DNA of 54,758 nucleotides, taken from NCBI GenBank assembly GCA_913048545.1, contig CAJWWH010000001.1:1-54758 (forward strand), read 5' to 3'. Source of the DNA: an uncultured Opitutia bacterium. Lineage in GTDB: Bacteria > Verrucomicrobiota > Verrucomicrobiae > Opitutales > MB11C04. The notes under the pieces were generated by a model. The model had not been told where the DNA came from and made no database searches. It saw nothing but the letters and a program-made list of their open reading frames with translations. The first letter of the stretch is position 1, and every line of letters starts with the position of its first letter. Below, one piece after another: positions 53,995-54,758 of the stretch. Made by a program: the position numbers and the translations under genes.

Positions 53995-54758
53995 CTAACA
54001 AAAGGACCGGTTAAAATATTTTCTACACAACAAACGCCATGTAATTATGATAAATGCCGTGAGGGGAATACCGAAAATCATTCCCAATATTCCTCCTAAT
54101 GCGGTCCCCCAAAAGAAGATCGAAACCATAACCACAACGGGATGAAGACCGGTTTGTTGGCCCATAATCTTTGGGGTCAAATAATAACTCTCAATTAACT
54201 GCACGACCACAAAAGAGATACCACAACCAATCAAGACATTCCATTCTCCACTTTCTGCAATCCCGCCCGGTTGTAAATAGGAGACTAATAAAGCGGTTGC
54301 GATCCCAACAATTGATCCGAGATAAGGTACAATATTAAGCAGACCAAAAAGTAAACCTAGGGTAATACCAAATTTCAATCCACTGATACTAAACCCGATT
54401 GCATAACCAATACCCATTAATAATCCAATTAATAATTGCCCCCGGAAAAAACTGACCAAGATACTGACAAATTCACGAATTAAAAAGATTACATCCTCCT
54501 TAACTGATTCGGATAAAAAACTGAGTTCCTTTTCCAAATCATCAATTAAGTTACGATTGGAACTGAGGAAATAAAAAAGATAGATAGGAATAACAGCCAG
54601 GTATGTCATTTGGGCAAAGAATCCAAGTAAGCCACTCCACGCTGACTTGATGACCGCCGCGGATGTTTCAGCAATATCCCCACCCTGCTTTTCCATAGCT
54701 TCCATCGCCCGGTTATGAATCTCGGTGGATTTTCGTTGAAGATATTCGATTCGTTGAA
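53995..54758 (-). CDS. AI-2E family transporter / PerM-type permease, 5' end outside window
   Basis: The frame stays open to the window edge, giving about 254 residues of the C-terminal part. The PerM-like topology is recognisable: LAVIPIYLFYFLSS helix, a short amphipathic cytoplasmic segment, a helix with GQLLIGLLMGIGYAIGFS, GITLGLLFGLLNIVPYLGSIVG (the conserved LIPYxG-like motif), and LIESYYLTPKIMGQQTGLHPVVVM near the end. The family includes putative autoinducer-2 exporters and Na+/H+ antiporters; which function applies here is unknown. The 233-bp gap to the DUF1080 gene contains no gene I can support. Confidence 0.85.
   Translation of the reverse strand, partial: QRIEYLQRKSTEIHNRAMEAMEKQGGDIAETSAAVIKSAWSGLLGFFAQMTYLAVIPIYLFYFLSSNRNLIDDLEKELSFLSESVKEDVIFLIREFVSILVSFFRGQLLIGLLMGIGYAIGFSISGLKFGITLGLLFGLLNIVPYLGSIVGIATALLVSYLQPGGIAESGEWNVLIGCGISFVVVQLIESYYLTPKIMGQQTGLHPVVVMVSIFFWGTALGGILGMIFGIPLTAFIIITWRLLCRKYFNRSFC

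Noticed and set aside
53810..54001. 63-codon minus-strand frame between the DUF1080 and permease genes
   Set aside because: It has no family features and overlaps the end of the permease gene; not supported as a gene.

Overview
The window looks like chromosomal DNA of a marine-type member of the Verrucomicrobiota (probably class Opitutae). This assignment is an inference. It rests on a complete division and cell-wall (dcw) cluster with a fused MurC-MurB and a LysM protein inserted, a strongly divergent FtsZ, a giant LamG/FN3/cadherin surface protein whose LamG-like segments carry an 'LWLDAND' signature, a DUF1080-type secreted protein, a Gram-negative envelope (Kdo transferase WaaA, lipoproteins) and meso-diaminopimelate-type MurE. 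Most start codons I inspected have no recognisable Shine-Dalgarno sequence, and several genes start at GTG or TTG.

Layout. (1) Positions 1-7204, minus strand: the first ~2400 codons of a giant secreted modular protein whose 3' end lies outside the window. It has three copies of a ~2 kb LamG/FN3/cadherin module, a complete blue-copper (cupredoxin-like) domain, and nearly identical cadherin/VCBS-type repeats at the window edge. (2) Positions 7484-26684, minus strand: the dcw cluster, transcribed mraZ-rsmH-ftsL-ftsI-murE-murF-mraY-murD-lysM protein-ftsW-murG-murC/murB-ddl-ftsQ-ftsA-ftsZ, mostly with overlapping or nearly touching genes. It is preceded by five TGG boxes at exact 10-bp spacing, the expected operator form for MraZ. 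(3) Position 26848 onward, plus strand: tlyA, which meets the next minus-strand gene end to end. (4) Positions 27604-35365, minus strand: trpA-miaA-nadK-membrane pseudokinase-NlpE-like lipoprotein-PpiD/SurA-like protein. The last three look like an envelope-quality or signalling group.

(5) Positions 35443-42865: waaA, a tRNA-His on the opposite strand, ychF, and a system II cytochrome c maturation locus (duplicated-domain exported protein, ResB, CcsA with a long N-terminal extension). (6) Positions 42858-44851, minus strand: a small membrane protein and lysS. (7) Positions 44930-48366, minus strand: a two-gene unit. The first gene encodes a TPR/TRAF-binding-like + SLOG-like + class III nucleotide cyclase protein. 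The second encodes a TIR + FGE-sulfatase-fold protein. The cyclase keeps its metal and transition-state residues but has Asn at both base-specifying positions. This is the best candidate here for an undescribed signalling or defence system. (8) Positions 48431-54758, minus strand: rpsU (with a likely terminator that separates it from the cyclase unit), dnaE with an apparently intact PHP exonuclease site, a PrsW-type intramembrane protease, a DUF1080 protein, and an AI-2E-family permease truncated by the window edge.

Together, regions 2 to 4 cover the cytoplasmic and membrane steps of peptidoglycan synthesis from UDP-MurNAc through lipid II (MurB to MurG, MraY, FtsW/FtsI) and the core divisome (FtsQ, FtsL, FtsA, FtsZ). 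MurA is not in the window.
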